Shown: piece after piece, positions 28,465 to 37,271 of the stretch
Layout of the letters: each line of letters opens with the position of its first letter
Numbering within the stretch: the first letter of the stretch is position 1
IMG/VR virus record: IMGVR_UViG_3300024229_000009
Span: 1-51,413 of that record
Reading direction: 5' to 3' (one strand)
From: a virus
DNA length: 51,413 bases
The notes under the pieces: model-generated
The model's input: only the letters and a program-made list of their open reading frames with translations
Database searches by the model: none
What the model was told of the DNA's origin: nothing
Position numbers and translations under genes: made by a program

Positions 28465-28745
28465 TACTTCGATCTTCTTTCAGCAAAACCACTAAAAGTT
28501 TTGTTTTCTTTTTCTAATGGTTTATTCTCAATATAACTATTTTCTTCTTCTATTCTTGTTAGTATTTCAAAAGCATCAAATATTGCTAACTTTTTGGTAG
28601 CCGCTGCATTTTTTAATCTATCTGCAGCTAATTCATCTTCAGGGTCTGGTTTAATAATTTCTTCTTCTGCAACTCTTATAAGTTGATTTACAGCTTCATG
28701 ACCTGCTTTTATAATTCTTTTTTTAATATCATTTATATCTTTCAT
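28464..28745 (-). CDS. Terminase small subunit candidate (93 aa)
   Basis: It lies immediately before the terminase large subunit, its stop overlapping that start by one base. It is small and helical, with an N-terminal basic segment (IKKRIIKAGHEA) and an acidic-then-Ala/Lys helix (DELAADRLKNAAATKKLAIF), a layout suited to a DNA-recognising oligomer. An ATG at 28766 in the same frame would add seven residues inside the upstream gene; 28745, two bases after that gene's stop, is the better start. No helix-turn-helix can be pinned down. It could also be an unrelated packaging helper. Confidence 0.5.
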   Translation of the reverse strand: MKDINDIKKRIIKAGHEAVNQLIRVAEEEIIKPDPEDELAADRLKNAAATKKLAIFDAFEILTRIEEENSYIENKPLEKENKTFSGFAERRSK

Positions 28746-28747
28746 AA

Positions 28748-29308
28748 TCAATTTAGAACAGTACATATATCAATAGTCCTCATTCTATATAAAGTTTCAT
28801 TGTTTATTTGAAACTCATATTCACTATCCTTTGTAAAATTAACTTTATCTCCTTTTTTTACACCTAATTTATCAAGAGTGTTGTTAGAGTATTTAATTAT
28901 ACCTGTGTGGTTTTCAGAACCTTCTTCATAAAGATAAGAATTTTCTTTTTCAATAGGTTTTACAAAACAATATTGACCAACAGCATTCCAATGTTCACAA
29001 TCATGATACAGGTAAAACTGATATGGGTCTATAAAATATATGTTATTTTTAAAATAATTTGGGGATTTTCTAGGTCTTCCCTTCATATCATAATAAATAC
29101 GAAAAATATTATGATGAACAATTAATGTGTCTCCAGGTTTAATTTTTCCTTTATAAGTATAAGGACATTGTATTACTTCAGCAAACCTATTTACATTGAT
29201 GTGGTTTTCTACAGTAGAGTTTATAATTATTTTTTCTCCTGCTAATTCTATCTCATTATTGTAAGCTTCTCCTTTGGGTTTTATAAGGAAAAAAAATGGA
29301 GATTTCAT
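28748..29308 (-). CDS. GroES-like protein with two Cpn10-type halves (186 aa)
   Basis: The C-terminal half reads like a co-chaperonin end: VKKGDKVNFTKDSEYEFQI followed by NETLYRMRTIDICTVL matches the Cpn10 pattern of a GD-V-F turn, an acidic strand, and a final R-x-x-D-I hydrophobic strand. The N-terminal half repeats the same order, with FFLIKPKGE, then AEVIQCP and IKPGDTLIVHHNIF, ending in IYFIDPYQFYLY. I read it as a tandem Cpn10-like duplication. T4 gp31 shows that a phage Cpn10-fold protein can support capsid folding with GroEL. It lies beside the terminase genes. A general beta-barrel adaptor is an alternative. Confidence 0.6.
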   Translation of the reverse strand: MKSPFFFLIKPKGEAYNNEIELAGEKIIINSTVENHINVNRFAEVIQCPYTYKGKIKPGDTLIVHHNIFRIYYDMKGRPRKSPNYFKNNIYFIDPYQFYLYHDCEHWNAVGQYCFVKPIEKENSYLYEEGSENHTGIIKYSNNTLDKLGVKKGDKVNFTKDSEYEFQINNETLYRMRTIDICTVLN

Positions 29309-29532
29309 TAGAAATTTATATTATACTCAATAGAGACAGGTATGTTTTTATTGAACTCTTTCCATGCAAAAACCTCGTCTCCTTTTTGTATCCATACAAC
29401 AAAAGACTCAGTTTCTTTTTTGTAATCTATTAAGTGTATTGTATGAGTTCCGTTAAGAATATATTGACCTACTATATAGTGCATAGCACTAGACTTATAG
29501 TCTGCCCCAATAGAAATCTTGCGGATTTCCAT
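29308..29532 (-). CDS. Small conserved phage protein (74 aa)
   Basis: Its stop overlaps the start of the GroES-like gene by one base. The product is mostly beta: MEIRKISIGADYKSSAMHY at the start, alternating hydrophobic strands, and VSIEYNINF at the end. I recall similar short proteins near terminase genes in Bacteroidota phages, but I know no function for them. No membrane segment or metal site is seen. It is likely co-expressed with the packaging genes. Confidence 0.6.
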   Translation of the reverse strand: MEIRKISIGADYKSSAMHYIVGQYILNGTHTIHLIDYKKETESFVVWIQKGDEVFAWKEFNKNIPVSIEYNINF

Positions 29533-29534
29533 AA

Positions 29535-29789
29535 TTATTTTTCTGTAACTTCTTGTTTGTCTTCTATAGGCTCGTAAGTTCCGTCTTGAATGTTTACAGA
29601 TACCTTGCCATATTTTTCTTCTAGTTTAGCTTGGAATTTACTAAGGTCACTTTGTAGTTCTAACCCTTGGTGTAAAAGTCCGTGCTTTTGTAACTCCATG
29701 TTACCTATTTGTAACGCTACTTGATTAATTTTTGAAACACCTGATTGTAATTCCTCTAAGTGTTCTTCAGAGATTTTATTTTCTGCCAT
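29535..29789 (-). CDS. Small coiled-coil protein (84 aa)
   Basis: Almost the whole chain (residues 3-60) has heptad-like spacing of Leu, Ile and Gln, e.g. HLEELQSGVSKINQVALQIG, so it should form a helical coiled coil. It ends in a charged tail (IEDKQEVTEK). There is no signal peptide. Small coiled coils of this type next to packaging genes may be chaperones or head components, but no function can be assigned. It is two bases from the next gene. Confidence 0.6.
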   Translation of the reverse strand: MAENKISEEHLEELQSGVSKINQVALQIGNMELQKHGLLHQGLELQSDLSKFQAKLEEKYGKVSVNIQDGTYEPIEDKQEVTEK

Positions 29790-29814
29790 TTTATTTAATT
29801 TAATTATTATTTAT

Positions 29815-30186
29815 TTATACGTCTGTATATCCATCAAATTCATCTAGAGATTTTAGATGAGTATATGCTTGTACTATAAAGTTATCAGCATCATCAGCAA
29901 TAGAAGGTGTAAATTCATAATTTTTTACAGTTATAGTTTCCTGTGGATTTGATTCCTTTGAAGAAGAGTCCTTGTGTACGTTTAAAACAAAATTACCACC
30001 AATTATAGGTGTATAAACGTTTTCGTAAACAGCTTCATTTTCTATAGTACCGTCACTATTATATGTAGCAGAAGAAACTAAATTTCTATCTACATTGTAT
30101 CTTTTACTGTATGTTAAGTTTGATATATTACAATATGCTTCTGATAAAACTATTCCTTTAAATGTATAACTTCCTTGTAATGCCAT
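29815..30186 (-). CDS. Hypothetical protein (123 aa), probably virion-associated
   Basis: The product is beta-rich and Tyr/Thr-rich, starting LQGSYTFKGIVLSEAYCNI, which resembles small phage structural proteins that begin with a short beta domain. It ends in an acidic segment (KSLDEFDGYTDV). No enzyme motif is seen. It is the first gene after a TAnnTTTG element (15 bases) and could lead the set running towards the terminase. Virion membership is inferred from the surrounding genes only. Confidence 0.5.
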   Translation of the reverse strand: MALQGSYTFKGIVLSEAYCNISNLTYSKRYNVDRNLVSSATYNSDGTIENEAVYENVYTPIIGGNFVLNVHKDSSSKESNPQETITVKNYEFTPSIADDADNFIVQAYTHLKSLDEFDGYTDV

Positions 30187-30201
30187 AACTAATATTTTTT
30201 A

Positions 30202-30209
30202 CAAATATA
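30202..30209 (-). promoter_or_regulatory. Promoter -7 element TATATTTG (packaging operon)
   Basis: It lies 15 bases before the start at 30186 and precedes the gene chain leading to terL. A six-base inverted repeat (ATATTT...AAATAT) overlaps it. No -33 TTG is seen. Confidence 0.55.
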
Positions 30210-30220
30210 CTAATAATTAT

Positions 30221-30826
30221 TTATATTATCATAGGCTTTTCGTGGCCTACAACTACATCTAGGTGTGCGTATATTGGAATGTTTGATTTAGACAGGTTGT
30301 GACAAAAGCTTAAAGTTTCTGACAGCATACCACTTTCTCCTGGAACACTGAAGTAAGGAAAAGGCATTCTCTCATAAACACCTCTTTTGATAAGCATAAA
30401 TCCCATAGCCGAAAAAGAAACCTCTATAACACCTGAATTGTTTTTTATATAATCTACGTCTATTCTTTTGTTATTAGTATCAAAACAACCAAGTAAATTT
30501 GTGTTTTCTATTCTGTAAAGCCCTGTAATTACTTCTTTTTTTGCTTTTAAAAGTTTTTCAAAATGCTCAGGGTTAAATACCATGTCAGAATCAATCCACA
30601 TTATATAATCATAAGTAGTTTCACTAAATGGATTCAAGCAAATGTTACAAGTACTTTCAGGGTTAATCATAAGACAGGAATATCTAGCCAAGTGAACTAT
30701 AGAAGTGTATCCATTACTTAGTTCATATTCTATATTGTTTTTTTCACAATACTTTAAAAGCCTTGTCCATGAAGTTAAAAAGTTATTACTGAAATTTCTT
30801 CCAGGGATGCAAAATATTATTTTCAT
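30221..30826 (-). CDS. GT-A-fold glycosyltransferase (family-2-like)
   Basis: The chain starts with a short strand-loop (IIFCIPGRNFS, 3-13), and a DxD-type metal and nucleotide-sugar motif appears in IMWIDSDMVF (75-84, D79-S-D81), as in GT-A transferases. A later SETLSFC segment near 168 fits the acceptor-side acidic position. At 201 residues it is a minimal domain with no membrane part. It lies between tail fibre genes and the packaging genes. Likely jobs are sugar modification of virion, DNA or host surface; which one is unknown. Confidence 0.75.
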   Translation of the reverse strand: MKIIFCIPGRNFSNNFLTSWTRLLKYCEKNNIEYELSNGYTSIVHLARYSCLMINPESTCNICLNPFSETTYDYIMWIDSDMVFNPEHFEKLLKAKKEVITGLYRIENTNLLGCFDTNNKRIDVDYIKNNSGVIEVSFSAMGFMLIKRGVYERMPFPYFSVPGESGMLSETLSFCHNLSKSNIPIYAHLDVVVGHEKPMII

Positions 30827-30836
30827 TTAATTTAAT

Positions 30837-31712
30837 TTAACACATTTGTGGGTAACCTGTATCCACAATACCTTGATTTGTTGATATTTTTATATATGTT
30901 CTATTTCCAACACCACTTGCTGACGGAGGTATTGTATAATATCCTGCTGCTAGCACACTTGTACCTGCACTGTCAGAATAACAGGTATCTCCTGCCGTTG
31001 GGTATTGACCACTACCGTCATGATAGTAGGTTTGATTCATTGTATTTAAAGTACCGTTGAAATTACAATTTGCATTAAACACACCCATTATAGACGAGCT
31101 GTATGATGTTAAAGAAACACATTGTTGAAAGTTTGAAACGATACCAGAGTCGCTTACTTGCATAACATAATCGGTATACGTTGCTGTTACATCGTTATTA
31201 CAACCATTACCACCCCCATAGTTACCTATTTTAATCCATCTATTGTTAGCGTCTAAAACAGTATCCAGATCACAGTCAGAATACAAAAAGTATAACGTAG
31301 TTCCATTTCCTAATGTGCCTGTGTAACCAATAGAAGTGCAGTTTCCAACTGTAGTTGTGCTAGAACAAGCTGCTGACTTGCTTGCGTGACCAATATCATT
31401 TGTTCCGTTATCACCGTTTCCAACACCAGTAACTGATGGAGACCAGCTAAATTCATTTATTGTTTGTGCACTATAATCGTGGTCATAACCATACCATTCA
31501 CTCATTTGATGAGCTACGGCTGTATTTGGAAATTGTGGGGAAGCAGTGTTTGTAGTGTCATAAGAATTACCAGAGCCGTTAGTGTTCCCACCATTTACTA
31601 AGTCGTACATTGATATAGGGTTTGTTATACCACTACTCGAAGAATAGTCATCGTGAACCTTTTCTTTAGATAATCCTAGCATTGATAATGTTCCACTACC
31701 CGGTACTGCCAT
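30837..31712 (-). CDS. Tail fibre-associated / receptor-binding protein candidate (291 aa)
   Basis: The N-terminus (AVPGSGTLSMLGLSKEKVHD) followed by ISMYDLVNGG is a short module I associate with Bacteroidota phage fibres. The rest is Ser/Thr/Gly/Asn-rich and beta-like with many Cys (AACSSTTTVGNCTS, GNGCNN, NANCNFNG), so disulphide-stabilised repeats are possible. The gene starts inside the 3' end of the 1848-residue fibre gene (17-base overlap), so both are probably translated together. It could be a fibre tip or an adhesin. Confidence 0.6.
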   Translation of the reverse strand: MAVPGSGTLSMLGLSKEKVHDDYSSSSGITNPISMYDLVNGGNTNGSGNSYDTTNTASPQFPNTAVAHQMSEWYGYDHDYSAQTINEFSWSPSVTGVGNGDNGTNDIGHASKSAACSSTTTVGNCTSIGYTGTLGNGTTLYFLYSDCDLDTVLDANNRWIKIGNYGGGNGCNNDVTATYTDYVMQVSDSGIVSNFQQCVSLTSYSSSIMGVFNANCNFNGTLNTMNQTYYHDGSGQYPTAGDTCYSDSAGTSVLAAGYYTIPPSASGVGNRTYIKISTNQGIVDTGYPQMC

Positions 31713-34700
31713 TATTTATTTTTAATTGTTCTTTTAAACTATCAACCTCTGCTTTTAATTCTTTTATAGCTTCAATAAATACACCAGCCATATTCCCATA
31801 AGCAACTGAGTACATTCCCTCATCATCTTTTTCAACAACCTCTGGTAAAACCTCTAAAACTTCTTGTGCAATTACACCAACTTTAGTTGATTTATCATCT
31901 TTATCTTTTCTAGTGTATGTAACACCTCTTAATTTAGTAACTTTATCTAAAGCATTATCAATAGTGACTATATTTTCTTTTACTCTTTTATCTGAAAAAG
32001 CTATAACATCACTTGTAGCTCTGATAGTACCCTCAACATCTAAATTATAACTAGCTGATGCCTTGTCAATGCCTATATAGTTATTAGCTGGATTAATATA
32101 AAGGGCAAACCCTTGACCATTCATATTATTGTATATATAAAATATATTATTACGACCTACAACTTCCCATGTATTATTGGCGCTTTGATCTTGAAACTGT
32201 ACTATGTTTCCAGAATTTGTAGATTGTTGTTTTAAATATAAAACCCTAGAACTAGTATTTGAGGTAATTGTAGCCGCATTGCCGACTGATGCTGTTCCAT
32301 CTACTGTTAAATCATTATATACTTTAACATCAGGTGATGAGTCAGCATTACTACTACCTAATATAGCTAATGCATTTGCTAAAGATGTTCCATTAACACT
32401 TTTTGAAAATGTCAAATCATTTCCGCCTCCATGAATAGCATAATTAGCACCAGCAACATCATTAATAGCAATACCAGCAGCTCTTGAACCAGTTCCAAAT
32501 ATTGTCCAATCCCTACTAGCTAAACCTGAGTATGTTGAATTTGGTGGTAAAATATTTAACATTAAAGCACCTTGCCTACCAATACTAAACCTATCAGCGG
32601 CATTATATTGTAAATCAACACCAGCATCCCATGAACTACTTGCGGCTGGATTTGAGGCAAACCTTATTTTAGCACCAGTTGTACTTCCAGTATGCCCATT
32701 AACACCATTTTGTAAGCATGCAATATGTGGAAAGGTAAACATAACCCATCTGTCTGCATTACTACCATATATAGTAGGGTATGCAGATGATCCACCCCAG
32801 CTAAAAGATGCACCACCTATAAATGCAGAATATGTTGCTTGAGCCGCTTCCAGAGTATTTAAAGCTGTTGTTGTACCGACATTTACTTGAAAACTTTCAC
32901 CAGTACCAGCAGAAAATGACATTCTATTGTTTGTAAAATTGTATCTAATACGACCACCATAATCAGTTCCGTTTGCATTACTAAAATCAATCCAACCACC
33001 ATTTGCATTACTTGAAGATATATCAATAAAACCATAACTATTTATATAAGTTCCTATATTGACAGATGTTGTTGTTGGTGAATTTGTTGCCCCAATATCA
33101 GTTACATTATTGCCAAAAACACTTATAGCTGTTTTAACTTGTACTCTTTCCTCTGCTGTAATATTTTTATTAGATGCAATAGTCATAGCCAAATCACTAT
33201 TACTAACCATAAAATAAAGAGGATCTTCTGTAATATTTCTAATATAACCACCAGTTCCAGCTAATCCATTATTCTCCATATAACCTAGCAATAAGCCATA
33301 ATTGCCATTTTTATTTACGCCAAACCATCTTTGACTACCATCTCCTGATGTACTAATTTGCACTGGTATATTACCATCTGCTAGCGACCCACTACCTACT
33401 GATAAAAGTGCTTGTGGATTTGTAACACCGCCTATTCCAACAAAACCAGTTCCATTATCAATTCTCATTCTCTCAACAAAATCTGCTGATGTGGAACTTT
33501 CATCACTATTATAACCAAAAACTAAATTGTCATTTACAGATGTTGTAGTCATTGCTATTCTTTGACTAGAAAAAGCCGCAATTCCACCCCTTGAATTACT
33601 GGTATAATGTGCAAACATTTTTGCATCTGTTCCATAAACCTCAAAATCATAATTTGATGTTGTATTACCAATGACTAAATTTTGTTGTGTAAAATATGCC
33701 AATGTTTCGCTAACATGAAAATCAATACTTGTTTGATTGTGTGCATACAAGTTAAATGATTCATTTGAATGATCATAACTGAATCTACCTGATGTGGAAC
33801 CATCTTGAAAAAACATCTCACCAGTTCTATTGTCAGCACTTTGAAATATAATACCAGGGTCACCGCCGCCGCCAGTTTCTAATTTTATTCTTGGGTCACC
33901 AGTTGCTAATTTTAAATGCAATGTTTCATCAGGGTTATGTGCGCCTATTGCAACTCTTTTAGTTGACCCATCAAATCTAGCAATTCTAGCATGTTTACCA
34001 TCGTATATATCGAAATCTCTTGGTTGAGTTGTACCACCATTATAACCTATATAATTTATTCTTAAATCGGCGGTACCATCTTCGTCCCTTCTAAATATAC
34101 CCAAGCCACCAATAACTATTTCCCTATCTCCATTATCTTGAAATATTGCCAATCCATTAGCATCATCATATGGTGTATCTTTAGCATCAACATGAAGCGG
34201 AGCAATTGCAGTCGTTGCTCCAATTCCTACATATCCAGATGCATTTATAAACATTCTGTTGTTCCAAGTAATTGCTGAATCTATTAATCCAGTTCCAGCA
34301 TTATCAAAATTTATTTGATCATCATTAAACCATATTCTACTTGCCGCATGAGCCGAAGCTCTTAACTCTGCATTTGCTGTTGTAAAATAAAAGTTAGTTC
34401 CAATACCGCCATCAGGGTTTGAATCATTAGCTCTACCGAACATCTTCAAACTACCAAAACCAAAGTTCCTCCAAGTACCATTAGATTGTTCTATTGTTGA
34501 ATTATATGCGACATTTCCATATCCATCTAAAGTATATCTAACAGCTCCGTTAGTGCTTATTTTCATAGCATCTTCACTATGAATATATGCTAAACGACCT
34601 CTGGCAACATTAGTAGAATCACCAAAATGAATACCAACATCGGAGGCATCACCACCACCTAAACCTATATAAGTATGCCCAGTTGATTCGACAACAAGTT

Positions 34701-37242
34701 TATTATTTGAATCTGTTGGATAACTATTTGTGCCATCTGTTACATGCAAAAATGCTTTTGGTGCTACGTTGCCATTTATACCAATGAAATTGTTAGTAGG
34801 ATTTATATATAAACTTTGTCTGCTTAATCCATTATTATAAATATAAAATTCATTATTCCTAGCTACAACCTCCCAAGTATAAGTGTCACTCTCATCTCTA
34901 AACTGTACAATGCCACCAGCATCAGTTGCATGTTGATCTAAATATAGAACTCTAGAATCAGTTGAATTACTTGTAAAATAACCAGTTCGCCCAGCTACAA
35001 AATCTCTAGTTACACTAAAATCACCATTTTCATCAACACTAGCTACAACTAAACCACCAGTTGCATCGGCATCAGCTTGTCTTACAATTCTTACTGTATC
35101 ATTATAATTATCTATTGCATACCTATAACTTCCATCAGTATCGGCTCTTAATGCAATATGACCACCCTCTGCTGTTGTAGTTGGAAAAAACTCAACTCCA
35201 TTAGCACCATCAGTGATTTTCATTACTGTATTCTCAATACTTGAATCACCAATAGCAAAAACAATTTCACTACCAGGTTTGTCAGCTCTAATAACAATTC
35301 CGCCAGTCGATTCACTCGATGCAACTAAAAGTAACGAATCAGCTATATTTGTTCCGCTAGTTGTAAAATCAGAATGTAAATAATGCAACCTAGCAAAGTG
35401 TGTTGAATTTTCGTTAGCTTGAATAGTTGTTATATTATGATCGTTACTTGTTACAATTATATCCTCGTTAAAATATGTGTGCTGTGAGCTGTCTATATAA
35501 GCAGCTTCCTCACCACTACTAAAAAATCTAAGTGTGCCATCACCCCCTCTTATTCTTTCATTGTAATCATTAGCCGAATCAGTATTTGAAAAATCAATCC
35601 AACCAGATAATGCTCCATTACTTACTATTTCTATTGCTGAATACCTATCAGCACCAGATTCTAAAACTCCAATATGCACTCCATAATCTTGACCAGTTGT
35701 ATTTAAACCACCTTTACTAACATGAATTGGTGAATCAGCTACTGCTGTTCCAACTCCTAAATTGCCATCCATAATTATATCTCCTGCAAAAGTTGCTGAT
35801 GAATTATTAATTGTAAGTTGTGTAGTACCTGCTGTTTTTAATTGAATATTAGCACCTGCACCACCACCTGTATTACTATCTACATTGATACCTAAAACAT
35901 CTCCAACTGCATTAATATTTGAAGCTATTGAATCTGTACCTAAAGTTAAATCGCCACCTGTTGCAGTAATATCTCCTGCAAAATTTGCGTTTTGAGATGA
36001 ATCTATTGTTAAGGCAGTAGTTACAGAACTTCCTGTTGAAAACACTAAATTTGTTGAATTTGAATGTGATATTCTTGATACTTCCGTTCCAGAATGTCTG
36101 AATATAATAGCTTCTGTACTTCCAGATGCACCATCAAGTTCTAATATGGCATTTCCTGTTGTGTCTATTTTTATACCTGTTGCGCTTGTAGTTGTAATCG
36201 AACCAGCAAAAGTTGCATTGTTGCTAGAATCTAATTGTAAAGGTGTTGCCCAACTAATACTAGAATTTGGTGTATCTGAACCTGCCCTTTGAAAATTAAT
36301 TACATCATCATTAAACCATATTCTGCTAGTGCCATGTGCTGATATTCTTTGTTCTGCACTAGCTGTTGTAAACTTAAAGTTTGTTCCAATACCGCCATCT
36401 GGATTTGCATTATTAGGTCTTGCAAACATACTTAAACTACCAAACACTAAATTTCTCCATGTACCAGATGAATTTTCTGGTATCACATTAAAACCAACAT
36501 TACCATTACCATCTATATTAAAAGAATCTGCAGAATCAGTTGCATTATAAACTCTAAAAGTTCCATTGTTATTAAAAATACTCCAGTCATCATTATTATC
36601 TGTGTCTGTTAGATTAATTCTTGGTAATGTTGATTCAATACTAATATTTCCTGCAAAAGTTACGTTTCTATCAATTTTATTTGGCACATCATTTGACCTA
36701 CCAGCACCAAATACTTTTATTAATCCATTACTTCCATGAGATTTTATAACTATTGCTATTTTTTGAATTAATTCATCATTTGCAGTTGGTTTAGTAGCTG
36801 TAAACGCACCAGCAGTTGTAGATACATATAGCTCATCACCAATAGTAAAACTAGATGTGTCAATTCCTGAAACAGCTCCAAACATAACCGCTGCGCCTTC
36901 AGCTTCATCTGCAATAGTTTCGTTTAGCACACCAATAGCTGGCATTTTAGCTGCATCATTTGCATCTGCTTTAATAACCTCTATTACATTTCCACTTGGT
37001 GGTGTTGCTGTTGGTGCTGCATGAACTACAGTTCCTTTTGATAAAGAACCACCTGATACGTTTTTAACTGTAACCTCTATTCTTTCTGCTGTGCTTGAAC
37101 TAGAATCTATCCATTGTGTTCCTGTTCCTGTAGATGATAATACTTGGCCAGAACTTCCAGCAGCATTACTGCCATCATATAATTCATTTGTGATTTTGAT
37201 ACCCTCTTGTGCATCAATCTGATTCTTAAATTTTTGAGCCAT
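31696..37242 (-). CDS. Giant tail fibre with S74 intramolecular chaperone (1848 aa)
   Basis: The body is a Ser/Thr/Asn/Gly-rich beta repeat protein (units such as NATFAGSI, FAGDIT), as expected for a trimeric fibre. The last 100 residues are a peptidase S74 chaperone: FSDKRVKENI at 1749-1758 supplies the Ser (1750) and Lys (1755) used for self-cleavage, followed by GVIAQEV, EVLPEVV and a terminal coiled coil (FIEAIKELKAEVDSLKEQL). S74 folds the trimer and then cuts itself off. Two pairs of long internal duplications are present (near 34.3/36.3 kb and 32.1/34.8 kb). A TAnnTTTG box lies 16 bases upstream. Confidence 0.9.
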   Translation of the reverse strand: MAQKFKNQIDAQEGIKITNELYDGSNAAGSSGQVLSSTGTGTQWIDSSSSTAERIEVTVKNVSGGSLSKGTVVHAAPTATPPSGNVIEVIKADANDAAKMPAIGVLNETIADEAEGAAVMFGAVSGIDTSSFTIGDELYVSTTAGAFTATKPTANDELIQKIAIVIKSHGSNGLIKVFGAGRSNDVPNKIDRNVTFAGNISIESTLPRINLTDTDNNDDWSIFNNNGTFRVYNATDSADSFNIDGNGNVGFNVIPENSSGTWRNLVFGSLSMFARPNNANPDGGIGTNFKFTTASAEQRISAHGTSRIWFNDDVINFQRAGSDTPNSSISWATPLQLDSSNNATFAGSITTTSATGIKIDTTGNAILELDGASGSTEAIIFRHSGTEVSRISHSNSTNLVFSTGSSVTTALTIDSSQNANFAGDITATGGDLTLGTDSIASNINAVGDVLGINVDSNTGGGAGANIQLKTAGTTQLTINNSSATFAGDIIMDGNLGVGTAVADSPIHVSKGGLNTTGQDYGVHIGVLESGADRYSAIEIVSNGALSGWIDFSNTDSANDYNERIRGGDGTLRFFSSGEEAAYIDSSQHTYFNEDIIVTSNDHNITTIQANENSTHFARLHYLHSDFTTSGTNIADSLLLVASSESTGGIVIRADKPGSEIVFAIGDSSIENTVMKITDGANGVEFFPTTTAEGGHIALRADTDGSYRYAIDNYNDTVRIVRQADADATGGLVVASVDENGDFSVTRDFVAGRTGYFTSNSTDSRVLYLDQHATDAGGIVQFRDESDTYTWEVVARNNEFYIYNNGLSRQSLYINPTNNFIGINGNVAPKAFLHVTDGTNSYPTDSNNKLVVESTGHTYIGLGGGDASDVGIHFGDSTNVARGRLAYIHSEDAMKISTNGAVRYTLDGYGNVAYNSTIEQSNGTWRNFGFGSLKMFGRANDSNPDGGIGTNFYFTTANAELRASAHAASRIWFNDDQINFDNAGTGLIDSAITWNNRMFINASGYVGIGATTAIAPLHVDAKDTPYDDANGLAIFQDNGDREIVIGGLGIFRRDEDGTADLRINYIGYNGGTTQPRDFDIYDGKHARIARFDGSTKRVAIGAHNPDETLHLKLATGDPRIKLETGGGGDPGIIFQSADNRTGEMFFQDGSTSGRFSYDHSNESFNLYAHNQTSIDFHVSETLAYFTQQNLVIGNTTSNYDFEVYGTDAKMFAHYTSNSRGGIAAFSSQRIAMTTTSVNDNLVFGYNSDESSTSADFVERMRIDNGTGFVGIGGVTNPQALLSVGSGSLADGNIPVQISTSGDGSQRWFGVNKNGNYGLLLGYMENNGLAGTGGYIRNITEDPLYFMVSNSDLAMTIASNKNITAEERVQVKTAISVFGNNVTDIGATNSPTTTSVNIGTYINSYGFIDISSSNANGGWIDFSNANGTDYGGRIRYNFTNNRMSFSAGTGESFQVNVGTTTALNTLEAAQATYSAFIGGASFSWGGSSAYPTIYGSNADRWVMFTFPHIACLQNGVNGHTGSTTGAKIRFASNPAASSSWDAGVDLQYNAADRFSIGRQGALMLNILPPNSTYSGLASRDWTIFGTGSRAAGIAINDVAGANYAIHGGGNDLTFSKSVNGTSLANALAILGSSNADSSPDVKVYNDLTVDGTASVGNAATITSNTSSRVLYLKQQSTNSGNIVQFQDQSANNTWEVVGRNNIFYIYNNMNGQGFALYINPANNYIGIDKASASYNLDVEGTIRATSDVIAFSDKRVKENIVTIDNALDKVTKLRGVTYTRKDKDDKSTKVGVIAQEVLEVLPEVVEKDDEGMYSVAYGNMAGVFIEAIKELKAEVDSLKEQLKINNGSTG
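32060..32267 (-). repeat. Fibre duplication B, downstream copy
   Basis: It encodes a stretch running from SSRVLYLKQQ through TWEVVGRNN and FYIYNN to YIGID, and is paired with about 34770-34977, where the same order of words occurs (SRVLYLDQH, TWEVVARNN, FYIYNN). The copies diverge at many positions, so the duplication is old. Confidence 0.7.
34293..34515 (-). repeat. Fibre duplication A, downstream copy
   Basis: It encodes a segment with GTWRNFGFGSLKMF, NPDGGIGTNF and RIWFNDDQINF. The partner copy at 36280-36502 has GTWRNLVFGSLSMF, NPDGGIGTNF and RIWFNDDVINF. Both copies are about 223 bases and in frame. Confidence 0.75.
34770..34977 (-). repeat. Fibre duplication B, upstream copy
   Basis: Partner of 32060-32267: the words SRVLYLDQH, GGIVQFRD, TWEVVARNN and LYINP occur in the same order. 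Confidence 0.7.
36280..36502 (-). repeat. Fibre duplication A, upstream copy
   Basis: Partner of 34293-34515 with about the same length and the same internal word order, nearer the fibre's N-terminus. Confidence 0.75.
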
Positions 37243-37258
37243 AAAAGTATGCTTTGTG

Positions 37259-37266
37259 CAAAGATA
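37259..37266 (-). promoter_or_regulatory. Promoter -7 element TATCTTTG (giant fibre)
   Basis: It is 16 bases before the fibre start at 37242. A TTG lies 23 bases upstream of the element, giving this site a possible -33 element. The CTTTGTGCAAAG palindrome overlaps it (37252-37263). Confidence 0.65.
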
Positions 37267-37271
37267 CTAAA

